DNA from: Pirellulaceae bacterium
GTDB taxonomy: Bacteria > Planctomycetota > Planctomycetia > Pirellulales > Pirellulaceae
Assembly: GCA_013002105.1 (NCBI GenBank)
Contig: JABDKS010000898.1
Coordinates: 1-6,595, forward strand
Length of the DNA stretch: 6,595 nucleotides
Direction of reading: 5' to 3'
Notes under the pieces: model-generated
Told to the model about the DNA's origin: nothing
Seen by the model: only the letters and a program-made list of their open reading frames with translations
The model's database searches: none
Position numbers and translations under genes: made by a program
Shown here: in pieces, positions 1-6,595 of the stretch
Layout of the letters: each line of letters starts with the position of its first letter
Position numbering within the stretch: the stretch's first letter is position 1

Positions 1-201
1 TGCCGTGAACGACGGTTGCTGATTGCGGAAAACCGGTGGGTCGTCGCCACCGTCATCGCCGACGTCAATGATGTCGTTCGCAGCCAGCAATCGCCGAGAT
101 TCCAGGGATTCCAAGCGAGGCCGGCGCCGAGCGTCAGGCCGTCGCAATCTCGATCGATGATTGAGTTTGTTACTCCGCGGATGGCGTGTGGTGGAGATCA
201 C
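1..201 (-). CDS. N-terminal part of a probable large secreted/cell-surface protein (runs off left edge)
   Basis: Reading leftwards from a GTG at 201-199, 67 codons stay open to the window edge, so only the N-terminus is present. A perfect AAGGAG lies 8 nt before the GTG, which fixes this start. Residues 16-37 are very Arg-rich and run into LESLESRRLLAAN at about 30-42, followed by an acidic Asp/Gly stretch (ANDIIDVGDDGGDD, about 41-54). This matches the pattern known from planctomycetes, where an Arg-rich leader with an 'LExLExRxLLA' block opens many large secreted or wall-attached proteins (the LEPR-xLL type N-terminal motif). The body domains lie outside the window, so the function cannot be given. 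By family knowledge the protein is exported and often contains adhesion or calcium-binding repeats; for this gene that is inference. It is transcribed divergently from kdsB. Confidence 0.75.
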   Translation of the reverse strand, partial: MISTTRHPRSNKLNHRSRLRRPDARRRPRLESLESRRLLAANDIIDVGDDGGDDPPVFRNQQPSFTA

Positions 202-209
202 GTCGGGAA

Positions 210-215
210 CTCCTT
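210..215 (-). promoter_or_regulatory. Strong Shine-Dalgarno site of the left-edge gene
   Basis: On the minus strand these six bases read AAGGAG, 8 nt before the GTG at 201. This is an ideal ribosome binding site and the main evidence that the GTG is a real start. The three housekeeping genes to the right have nothing comparable. Confidence 0.75.
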
Positions 216-247
216 AGAAACGGGGTCTTTGCTGGCTTTTACGGTGA

Positions 248-276
248 ATGCTAGACCTGTCCGACCGGGTTGTCTG
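248..276 (-). promoter_or_regulatory. Possible sigma70-like promoter of the left-edge gene
   Basis: On the minus strand CAGACA (276-271, 4 of 6 matches to TTGACA) and TAGCAT (253-248, 4 of 6 matches to TATAAT) are separated by exactly 17 bp. Transcription would start near 241, giving a leader of about 40 nt that contains the AAGGAG. The hexamers are mediocre. The support comes from correct spacing and position relative to the ribosome binding site and to the adjoining palindrome. Confidence 0.35.
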
Positions 277-292
277 TTGGGCATTTGCCCAA
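277..292. promoter_or_regulatory. Perfect 16-bp palindrome in the divergent region, candidate regulator site
   Basis: TTGGGCA and TGCCCAA are perfect inverted 7-mers separated by TT. The site directly abuts the proposed -35 box of the minus-strand gene, where an activator or repressor dimer would be expected to bind. It is not followed by a T-run on either strand, so it does not look like a terminator. The regulator is unknown and the role is inferred from symmetry and position only. Confidence 0.4.
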
Positions 293-664
293 TGGCATTG
301 CGTACACGTAACCGATCGCTTTCGAATCGCAAAAACTCGATGTCCCAACCGATCGGTCAGCACAACAGCTTGGTTACCGGAATTGGGTACAGCGATTGGT
401 CTGCCGCGGTTGCGGTGTTCTTGTCATCGCAAATTGGGTTGCGCAGGAGAACGACTTTGTGAAAACCAGCACACGTTGATGCGAGCGCGGAAACTGGTTT
501 TTGATCTAGACACCTAGTTTTTGGTTGTGGCTGAACTCGATCACAACACGATGCGAAACATTCGCTAGTCACCATCAGGTCGCCCAGAGAGAATCATTTC
601 CATCTTCGGGAATGCTTGCGTATATTCTCTGCCTGCTCAAGCGATCACTCACAAAAAACTATCC

Positions 665-1588
665 ATGTCACTTCGCTGCCAAATCGTCATCCCTGCCAGA
701 CTTGCTTCGACGCGGTTGCCTGAAAAACTTTTGCGACGAGCCGGCGGCAAATCGGTGTTGCAGCATACCTACGAAGCCGCATCACGCTCGTCACTTGCCG
801 ATGACGTGATTGTTGCGGTGGACGATGCACGCTTGGCCGACGAAGTCGATGCGTTTCAGGGTCGATGGATGATGACCAGCGTCGATTGCCCCAGTGGCAC
901 CGACCGAATTGCCGAAGTCGCACAAGCGATGCCGGACGTCGATTTGTTTGTGAACGTCCAAGGCGACGAACCGGAAATCGCCGCCGACGCAATCGATCTC
1001 GTTGCTCAAGCACTGATCGATGACCCCGTCGCGCAGATGTCAACGGTCGGCACACCGATTCGTGATCGCGACACCTTGGAAGACCCGTCGTGCGTCAAAA
1101 TCGTGATGGGCGGAAACAGCCCGGGGAACCAATTCCCGCAAGCACTCCGGGAAGCCCAGTCGACGGGGGCAGGGCAGAGCGCAGGGTCAGGGCAGGGCGT
1201 CGGCACAGAGAAAGCCGTAGGCACAGAGAAAGCCGTAAGCACAGAGCAGGCCGCAGGCCCAGGGCAGGGCAGGGCGGCCAATTTTCAGCGGGCGATCTAC
1301 TTCAGCCGATCCGTCGTGCCGCATCCGCGTGATGGCATCACCGACGAATTACTTGCGCTCGAACCGCCGGTTTTTTGGCACCACTTGGGACTTTATGCTT
1401 ACCGACGTGAATTTCTGAAATGGTTTGCTTCGCATCCGCCCAGTTTGCTCGAGCAAACCGAACGGTTGGAACAGCTTCGCGCGATTCAAGCCGGTCAGGT
1501 GATCGCGGTTGCCCGTGTCGAATCGGCCACTCCGGGGATCGATACGCAAGCCGACTTGGACGCGTTCATCGAGCGACTGTCGGCTTAA
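665..1588 (+). CDS. kdsB: 3-deoxy-manno-octulosonate cytidylyltransferase (CMP-Kdo synthetase) with repeat insertion
   Basis: KdsB joins CTP and Kdo to give CMP-Kdo plus pyrophosphate in the cytoplasm, the activation step before Kdo enters lipopolysaccharide. The family signature is clear: IPARLASTRLPEKLL at residues 9-23 (nucleotide-binding loop with Arg and Lys), SGTDRIAEV at 77-85, VNVQGDEP at 96-103 (metal and CTP contacts), then IYFSRS near 211, HHLGLYAYR, ERLEQLR and GIDT in the C-terminal part. The family's usual His before SGT(D/E)R is replaced by Cys75-Pro. The protein is 307 residues against about 248 in E. coli. The excess is one insertion of about 56 residues between VKIV (144-147) and IYFSR (211-215), the short beta-hairpin turn of normal KdsB. 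It stays in frame and the downstream motifs are intact, so the enzyme is probably functional. No Shine-Dalgarno is seen before the ATG. pyrG follows after 101 bp. Confidence 0.95.
   Translation: MSLRCQIVIPARLASTRLPEKLLRRAGGKSVLQHTYEAASRSSLADDVIVAVDDARLADEVDAFQGRWMMTSVDCPSGTDRIAEVAQAMPDVDLFVNVQGDEPEIAADAIDLVAQALIDDPVAQMSTVGTPIRDRDTLEDPSCVKIVMGGNSPGNQFPQALREAQSTGAGQSAGSGQGVGTEKAVGTEKAVSTEQAAGPGQGRAANFQRAIYFSRSVVPHPRDGITDELLALEPPVFWHHLGLYAYRREFLKWFASHPPSLLEQTERLEQLRAIQAGQVIAVARVESATPGIDTQADLDAFIERLSA
1166..1273 (+). repeat. In-frame 18-bp tandem repeat, six units, inside kdsB
   Basis: Six consecutive 18-bp units in the reading frame encode hexapeptides (residues 168-203). Units at 1202-1219 and 1220-1237 are identical (GGCACAGAGAAAGCCGTA, peptide GTEKAV). 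The unit at 1238-1255 differs at four positions (STEQAA). The flanking units GAGQSA, GSGQGV and GPGQGR are more diverged. The consensus peptide is G-x-(G/E)-(Q/K)-x-(A/V). The central identical pair suggests recent duplication within an older array. Because 18 is a multiple of three, gain or loss of whole units keeps the frame. The peptide is Gly/Ala/Gln-rich and most likely a flexible surface loop. Confidence 0.9.
1261..1275 (+). repeat. Short 5-bp repeat (AGGGC)x3 in kdsB
   Basis: Three perfect AGGGC units lie at the 3' end of the 18-bp array. Unlike the 18-bp unit, a change of one 5-bp unit would shift the kdsB frame before the conserved YFSR region. Three copies is a low number for slippage, so a phase-variable role is only a possibility. 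Confidence 0.6.
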
Positions 1589-1646
1589 CGAACGAAAAAT
1601 TGCCGATGCATCGCCACAATCGAGTCAAATCCCCGCCGAATGGTTG

Positions 1647-1665
1647 ATGCGACTTTCGCATTTTT
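1647..1665 (+). terminator. Hairpin plus T-run just upstream of pyrG (terminator or attenuator)
   Basis: ATGCGA (1647-1652) and TCGCAT (1656-1661) form a perfect 6-bp stem with loop CTT, and TTTT follows immediately at 1662-1665. This is the form of an intrinsic terminator, though the stem is short and only half GC. It sits 59 nt after the kdsB stop and only 24 nt before the pyrG ATG, so little room remains for a separate pyrG promoter behind it. A near-consensus -10 box TATGAT at 1676-1681 would imply an almost leaderless pyrG transcript, but its -35 region is poor. The alternative is a leader attenuator controlling read-through into pyrG. Confidence 0.4.
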
Positions 1666-1680
1666 GATTGCGCGGTATGA

Positions 1681-3336
<1,656 letters not shown>

Positions 3337-3369
3337 CCATTTAGACACGATCCCCCTTTCGATCCCACC

Positions 3370-3879
3370 ATGACTGATCCGAAAAAACCCGACGACATCG
3401 ACGAGAACAGCGACAACGAAGAAAAATTGGTGGTCGACACCGACTGGAAAGAACAGGTCGCCAAGGAAAAGGAAGCGGCCGCTCGCGCCGCACAAGAATC
3501 CAGCAGCGATGAGAAAAATACGGACGACTCCGAGTCCACCGACGATGATTTTGTTCCCATGGATTCGTCATCGGCGGCAAGCGATTCGTCGGTGAGTGCC
3601 AACGACGATCCTGATTCATCGAGCGAGGGTGCACCCCCGCCCGCGTCGCTTGAGTTCTTAGTCGGGATGCTGTTCACCCAAGCGATGGCTGCGCTGGGAC
3701 AGATGCCCAATCCGGTCAGTGGTAAACCGGAAATCAACAAGCCGTTTGCCAAGCACTACATCGACACGTTGGAAATGCTGGGCGAAAAAACCAAAGGCAA
3801 CACCACCGACGACGAATCGAAAATGCTGGGCGAAGCCCTACACGCATTGCGCATGACCTACGTCAGCGTCAAAGGGTAA
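3370..3879 (+). CDS. DUF1844 domain protein with acidic disordered N-terminus
   Basis: The C-terminal part, about residues 93-169, matches the DUF1844 family. It has SLEFLVGMLFTQAMAALGQ, then MPNPVSGKPEINKPFAKHYIDTLEML, and ends in a helix with LRMTYVSVKG. The family is small, bacterial and of unknown biochemical function; no catalytic residues can be named. Residues 1-92 are strongly acidic and Ser/Asp-rich and look disordered, except for a DTDWKEQVAKEKEAA segment (about 23-37) that is likely a short charged helix. I recall a similar DWK..EKE segment in planctomycete homologues, but this needs an alignment. No signal peptide is present, so it is probably cytoplasmic. It starts 33 bp after pyrG with no terminator between, suggesting one operon. 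A hairpin follows its stop. The domain call is confident; the role is unknown. Confidence 0.85.
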   Translation: MTDPKKPDDIDENSDNEEKLVVDTDWKEQVAKEKEAAARAAQESSSDEKNTDDSESTDDDFVPMDSSSAASDSSVSANDDPDSSSEGAPPPASLEFLVGMLFTQAMAALGQMPNPVSGKPEINKPFAKHYIDTLEMLGEKTKGNTTDDESKMLGEALHALRMTYVSVKG

Positions 3880-3893
3880 TCAACGTAACAAAT

Positions 3894-3925
3894 GCCAATA
3901 CTCGATTCGTTTATACGAGTTTGGC
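3894..3925 (+). terminator. Imperfect hairpin after the DUF1844 gene
   Basis: GCCAA (3894-3898) pairs with TTGGC (3921-3925), and ACTCG (3900-3904) pairs with CGAGT (3916-3920). T3899 is a single bulge and the loop is 11 nt. That gives ten base pairs starting 15 nt after the stop codon at the end of a presumed operon, so a 3'-end role is reasonable. No T-run follows, so it may act as a Rho-dependent end or an mRNA-stabilising hairpin instead of an intrinsic terminator. Confidence 0.35.
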
Positions 3926-3966
3926 TGACAGCCTTCTCCTCACGCGAAATAACTCTTCTTGCCCGT

Positions 3967-3986
3967 ACGAATCCAAATTGATTCGT
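3967..3986. repeat. Perfect 7-bp inverted repeat upstream of the exported-protein gene
   Basis: ACGAATC (3967-3973) and GATTCGT (3980-3986) are perfect inverted copies around a 6-nt loop CAAATT. It lies in the 188-bp gap between the DUF1844 gene and the next ATG at 4068, about 80 bp before that start. It could be a regulator site for the downstream gene or a second 3' hairpin. GATTCGT also occurs in the loop of the hairpin at 3894-3925. Nothing else in this gap is convincing; a TTGGCA at 4030-4035 has no matching -10. Confidence 0.3.
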
Positions 3987-4067
3987 CAGTCGGCGCTCCA
4001 AATCGAATACAGTGCAATGTGATCTGCCTTTGGCAAAACACCTTCTCTTGTTCGATCTGGAACAGAC

Positions 4068-5075
4068 ATGTTGATTCGAGTCTTGATGGGCATGCTTGCA
4101 TGCGCGCAAATGTTCGTCGTTGTTTGCTGTTCAGTTGCAGGGGACACGCCGACGGTCATTCGTCATCAGGCGGATTCAATCAAAGCTCAACACAGCCATA
4201 GCGTCAGCGCAGTGCTTCGAGAGCCGAACTTGCAGGCCGATCAGGTGATCACGCTGGGCAAATCGCTTCGGGCCGGCCGACTGCAACCCAATCACTTCGA
4301 ATTAGCCGCCATCAAGACGGCCCTTTCGCGACCACTGAAACAGAGCAACGCCGCCGCCGATTCGCTTCGAATCCTAGCACTGCTGCAACTTGCTGATGAA
4401 CTGAGCATGGATGTTGGTTCAGTCTTGGTCGATCGATACTTGGAACTGGCCCAGGTCAAAGTATCCAACACGACGACGGATCGTGCGAAACATGTTGCCT
4501 TTGAAAAAATCATCCACAGCCACACGATCTCGCCGGTACACCAACTGCAATTGGTCGACTACTTTGTCAAACGAACGAAATCATCATCCGGCTCCTTGAT
4601 CGACGTGTCTGCCACTTGCGGCGTCGTCGTCCACTTGAATCAGTTGCCGGCGGAAAAGAAAATTCAGTTTGCCGATGCGCTGCGTCCGTTACTGGATCAA
4701 GAAACCATCGGCAACGGTTCGTCCCTCTCTGTACACGATAAGTGCGGGTTGGCGCGGACCGTGCAGGAACTCCATCCGCAGGACGAGAGGGCTGTCGATT
4801 TTCTGATTCAGCAGGCTCAGGATGGAGTCATGACCGCGGTGATCATGCTGGGCAGCAAACACTCGAAAAAAGCGTTGCCAACTTTGTACGCCGGATTAGA
4901 TCGGACGGATCGAGAAACCAGCATCATGACGTATTGTATTTCCTTGAAGAACATTGCAGGGCACGACCTGGACGTCGATAAACGCATCGAGAAGGCACTT
5001 GAGAAGGTCAGCGCGGACGCTCGAAATTGGTTCGAGAACAGGGACCAACAAAACGCGACCGAATCGACCCACTGA
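4068..5075 (+). CDS. Exported protein of unknown function
   Basis: I do not recognise the family. The 335-residue product opens with a typical Sec signal peptide: short basic start (MLIR), hydrophobic core at about 5-22 (VLMGMLACAQMFVVVCCS), and a likely signal peptidase I site after Ser-Val-Ala24. The mature part is mostly predicted helical by eye: Leu/Ala/Lys/Glu-rich stretches such as LRILALLQLADEL and KKIQFADALRPLLD, with short polar links. Its alternating short helices suggest an alpha-helical repeat (HEAT-like) fold, but I see no diagnostic motif. There are no transmembrane segments after the signal and no catalytic signature. The start is chosen because it gives the basic n-region; a weak GGA lies about 8 nt before it. 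It is separated by 188 bp from the DUF1844 gene, so probably has its own promoter. It is likely periplasmic or surface-located. Confidence 0.75.
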   Translation: MLIRVLMGMLACAQMFVVVCCSVAGDTPTVIRHQADSIKAQHSHSVSAVLREPNLQADQVITLGKSLRAGRLQPNHFELAAIKTALSRPLKQSNAAADSLRILALLQLADELSMDVGSVLVDRYLELAQVKVSNTTTDRAKHVAFEKIIHSHTISPVHQLQLVDYFVKRTKSSSGSLIDVSATCGVVVHLNQLPAEKKIQFADALRPLLDQETIGNGSSLSVHDKCGLARTVQELHPQDERAVDFLIQQAQDGVMTAVIMLGSKHSKKALPTLYAGLDRTDRETSIMTYCISLKNIAGHDLDVDKRIEKALEKVSADARNWFENRDQQNATESTH

Positions 5076-5539
5076 TCTCCGGCGATCACGCTAAGCACGC
5101 GTGGCCGACGCACCGGACATCACAAAACGGACCGGATCCGATGCCGAAGACCCATCGGCATGGAGCGAGAGAATCACACCGGGCGTCCGACATCACCAGG
5201 CGATTCACTTTTGCATGGCAGCTGCGGCGGCGGTCATCGCTCGGGCCGGGGAGATCGCAATTCTCGACTCGCTTGGTTTCCACAAAGCCAAAGATCACGC
5301 AGTGTTAGACGTTTTCTTGACAGTGTTGCTGCTAACCGCCGATGCCGATTGAGTCAGTGCGATGTTGGGACTCGCCGCTGGCGGCGGCGCAAACGGGGCC
5401 AAAACCGAACCCTTGGAAGTGCATGGAGCGCTGATGCTCAACTGTCAAACCGAACCGTTCACCAGCGAGCGTAGAAGCGAGTGAAGCTCAGCGACGCGTA
5501 ATCGCACCGGCGTGCCAAGAGCCATATCGATACCAATCG
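5076..5539. other. Intergenic region between convergent genes
   Basis: Apart from the weak ORF at 5101-5352 I see no gene. Short inverted repeats are present: TGATC/GATCA around 5073-5088, overlapping the stop of the exported-protein gene; CGCCGC-TG-GCGGCG at 5373-5386; and GCAC-CGGC-GTGC at 5504-5515. None has a T-run, so no intrinsic terminator is evident for either convergent gene. A direct 10-mer AAACCGAACC occurs at 5402-5411 and 5447-5456, and a GCGAG-rich stretch lies at 5464-5482. Confidence 0.5.
5101..5352 (+). CDS. Weak candidate small ORF, 83 codons
   Basis: A GTG three codons after an in-frame TAA opens 83 codons to a TGA. In favour: many codons begin with G, and the C-terminal half reads as plausible amphipathic or hydrophobic helix (MAAAAAVIARAGEIAIL, then AVLDVFLTVLLL). 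Against: there is no ribosome site before the GTG, no recognised domain, and the other two frames are open for similar distances. It lies 25 bp after the exported-protein gene. It could be a small hypothetical protein, the remnant of one, or chance; I lean towards chance or remnant. Confidence 0.2.
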   Translation: MADAPDITKRTGSDAEDPSAWSERITPGVRHHQAIHFCMAAAAAVIARAGEIAILDSLGFHKAKDHAVLDVFLTVLLLTADAD

Positions 5540-6541
5540 TCAAACCAACGCTTTTTGATACTCGGCCACCGCGTCGATGATGGCATCGAGATCTTTGGTG
5601 GGTGCGTAACCGATCGCTTCGCGAATTCGCGTCAAGTCGGGCACACGTCGCCGGATGTCTTCAAAGGAATCGTCGTACGCGTCGGCGTAACTTTGGAATT
5701 CGATTTTGGTATCGGGGTTCACTCTCGCGGCAACACGCTGCGCCAATTCCAAAATCGACACCGGGACGTCGCTGCCGATGTTGTAGACACGACCGGCCGC
5801 ATCGGGCGTGTCAACCAAGGTGGTGACCGCATTGATCACATCGTCGACATGCGCGAAACAGCGCACTTGTTGACCATCGTCGTGAACAGTGATCGGACCG
5901 CCACGTAGCGCGGCGTCCACGAATCGCGGTAGCACCATTCCGTAGGCACCGGTTTGACGTGGACCCACCACATTAAAAAACCGACCAACCACGGCGGGAA
6001 GCTTTTTCTCTTTATAGAAAGCTAAGGCAAGAAATTCGTCGACCGCTTTGGATACGCCATAACTCCAGCGCGGTTTGGTGGTCGCACCGAACACCAAGTC
6101 ATCTTCTTCGGTCCAAGTTTCTTTCGGATTCTTGCCATACACTTCGCTCGTGCTGGCAATGAACGTCGGAACCAGTTTGCCCTTTTCGGCGCGTTCGCCC
6201 AATCGATTCAAAATCAATTGCGTCGGGTAGATGTTACGCTCGATCGTCTGGATCGGTTGCTTGGCGATCAATGCCACACCCACTGCGGCGGCCAGGTGAT
6301 AAACGCGGTCAGCGCGGTCAACCACTTCGGCGACCAAGTCTTCGTCTTCGACCGTTCCTTGAACGTACTCCAGATTTTCGTGTTCCATCACGTGTTCCAA
6401 ATTATTCTTGCGACCGGTCGACAAATCGTCGACGACAAGCACATGGTGCCCCTGCTGCAGCAGTCGCTCGGTCAGGTGGGATCCGATAAATCCGGCGCCG
6501 CCGGTGATGAGGCACGTTTCAGAGGGCACGATCAAATACAC
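5540..6541 (-). CDS. NAD-dependent nucleotide-sugar epimerase/dehydratase (extended SDR)
   Basis: The product belongs to the extended short-chain dehydrogenase family that includes UDP-glucose 4-epimerases and UDP-glucuronate decarboxylases. It uses bound NAD to oxidise and re-reduce a nucleotide sugar for polysaccharide or glycolipid synthesis, in the cytoplasm. Visible motifs: GGAGFIG at residues 14-20 (NAD-binding Rossmann loop), VVDDLSTG at 36-43 (Asp contacts the adenosine ribose), YHLAAAVGV at 81-89, STSEVYG at 130-136 (active-site Ser/Thr), YGVSK at 161-165 (catalytic Tyr161, Lys165), GRFFNVVGPRQ near 186-196, and a C-terminal substrate region with RCFAHVDDV and YNIGSD. At 333 residues the length is typical. 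The exact sugar cannot be decided from sequence. The start is a GTG at 6541; a second in-frame GTG at 6529 would remove four residues and suits the fold equally well. The frame stays open to the window edge and no ribosome site is seen, so the start is uncertain. It converges with the genes on its left. Confidence 0.9.
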   Translation of the reverse strand: MYLIVPSETCLITGGAGFIGSHLTERLLQQGHHVLVVDDLSTGRKNNLEHVMEHENLEYVQGTVEDEDLVAEVVDRADRVYHLAAAVGVALIAKQPIQTIERNIYPTQLILNRLGERAEKGKLVPTFIASTSEVYGKNPKETWTEEDDLVFGATTKPRWSYGVSKAVDEFLALAFYKEKKLPAVVGRFFNVVGPRQTGAYGMVLPRFVDAALRGGPITVHDDGQQVRCFAHVDDVINAVTTLVDTPDAAGRVYNIGSDVPVSILELAQRVAARVNPDTKIEFQSYADAYDDSFEDIRRRVPDLTRIREAIGYAPTKDLDAIIDAVAEYQKALV

Positions 6542-6595
6542 ATCAAAGAGGAATGAATCGAGTTTGTTTGCTACAGGGTACCGAAGTTCATGGGT

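Larger units (their letters stand above)
202..664. other. 463-bp divergent intergenic region
   Basis: It separates the minus-strand left-edge gene from kdsB. Open frames here exist on both strands, but none has a good start, a ribosome site or recognisable protein content. Besides the promoter and palindrome at 248-292, it contains a second perfect palindrome, ACCGATCGGT at 348-357, and a half-copy AACCGATCG at 310-318. A short CTAG-acac-CTAG stem followed by five Ts lies at 506-522. For kdsB the best -10 candidate is TATATT at 621-626, but it has no convincing -35. The length is generous for two promoters and suggests regulation, though nothing here proves it. Confidence 0.5.

Noticed and set aside
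198..356. Minus-strand open frame of 53 codons whose TGA overlaps the GTG start at 201 (GTGA), looking like translational coupling
   Set aside because: It has no ATG or GTG start, follows an in-frame TGA at 357-359, and crosses the proposed promoter. A second minus-strand frame is equally open there. The downstream gene has its own ideal ribosome site.
16..462. 148-codon plus-strand frame from a TTG
   Set aside because: It is antisense to the left-edge gene, has no ribosome site or recognisable domain, and its Arg/Ser-rich composition is typical of a shadow frame.
506..522. CTAG-acac-CTAG followed by TTTTT as a terminator
   Set aside because: A 4-bp AT-containing stem is too weak, and no gene ends before it on the plus strand.
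621..626. TATATT as the -10 box of kdsB
   Set aside because: No acceptable -35 at 16-18 bp upstream and no extended -10; mentioned only as the best candidate in the region.
4098..4103. Lipobox-like Leu-Ala-Cys in the signal peptide of the exported protein (Cys12)
   Set aside because: The Cys is too close to the N-terminus and the hydrophobic core continues well past it; the later Cys20/21 lacks Gly/Ala/Ser at -1.
6553..6595. Plus-strand ATG behind GAGGA, possible start of a divergent gene
   Set aside because: The GAGGA touches the ATG with almost no spacing, and only 14 codons are visible before the window ends.

Overview
The window looks like chromosomal DNA from a planctomycete of the Pirellulaceae (Rhodopirellula-like) type. 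The grounds are the kdsB–pyrG–DUF1844 gene order, an Arg-rich N-terminus with an ESLESRRLLAAN motif typical of large secreted planctomycete proteins, moderately high GC with CGATCG-rich coding sequence, and a general lack of Shine-Dalgarno sites before the housekeeping genes. The taxonomic call is inference from family knowledge, not from a database match.

Layout from left to right: (1) Positions 1-201, minus strand: the first 67 codons of a gene running off the left edge. It starts at a GTG behind a perfect AAGGAG and carries the planctomycete surface-protein N-terminal motif. (2) Positions 202-664: a 463-bp divergent intergenic region with a 16-bp perfect palindrome next to a plausible minus-strand promoter. 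(3) Positions 665-1588, plus: kdsB (CMP-Kdo synthetase), with a roughly 56-residue insertion built mostly from an 18-bp/6-residue tandem repeat. (4) Positions 1690-3336, plus: pyrG (CTP synthase), preceded by a short hairpin plus T-run only 24 nt before its start. (5) Positions 3370-3879, plus: a DUF1844 protein with a long acidic N-terminal tail. (6) Positions 4068-5075, plus: an unrecognised exported protein. (7) Positions 5076-5539: mostly without a convincing gene; one weak 83-codon ORF. (8) Positions 5540-6541, minus: an NAD-dependent nucleotide-sugar epimerase/dehydratase, convergent with the genes on its left.

The genes share an envelope-polysaccharide theme. PyrG makes CTP, KdsB spends CTP to activate Kdo for lipopolysaccharide, and the epimerase at the right end remodels a nucleotide sugar. 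The kdsB–pyrG pair therefore couples the supply and use of one nucleotide. I found no mobile element, CRISPR array, RNA gene or defence system. The unusual points are the repeat insertion in KdsB, the hairpin in front of pyrG, and the divergent control region at the left end.
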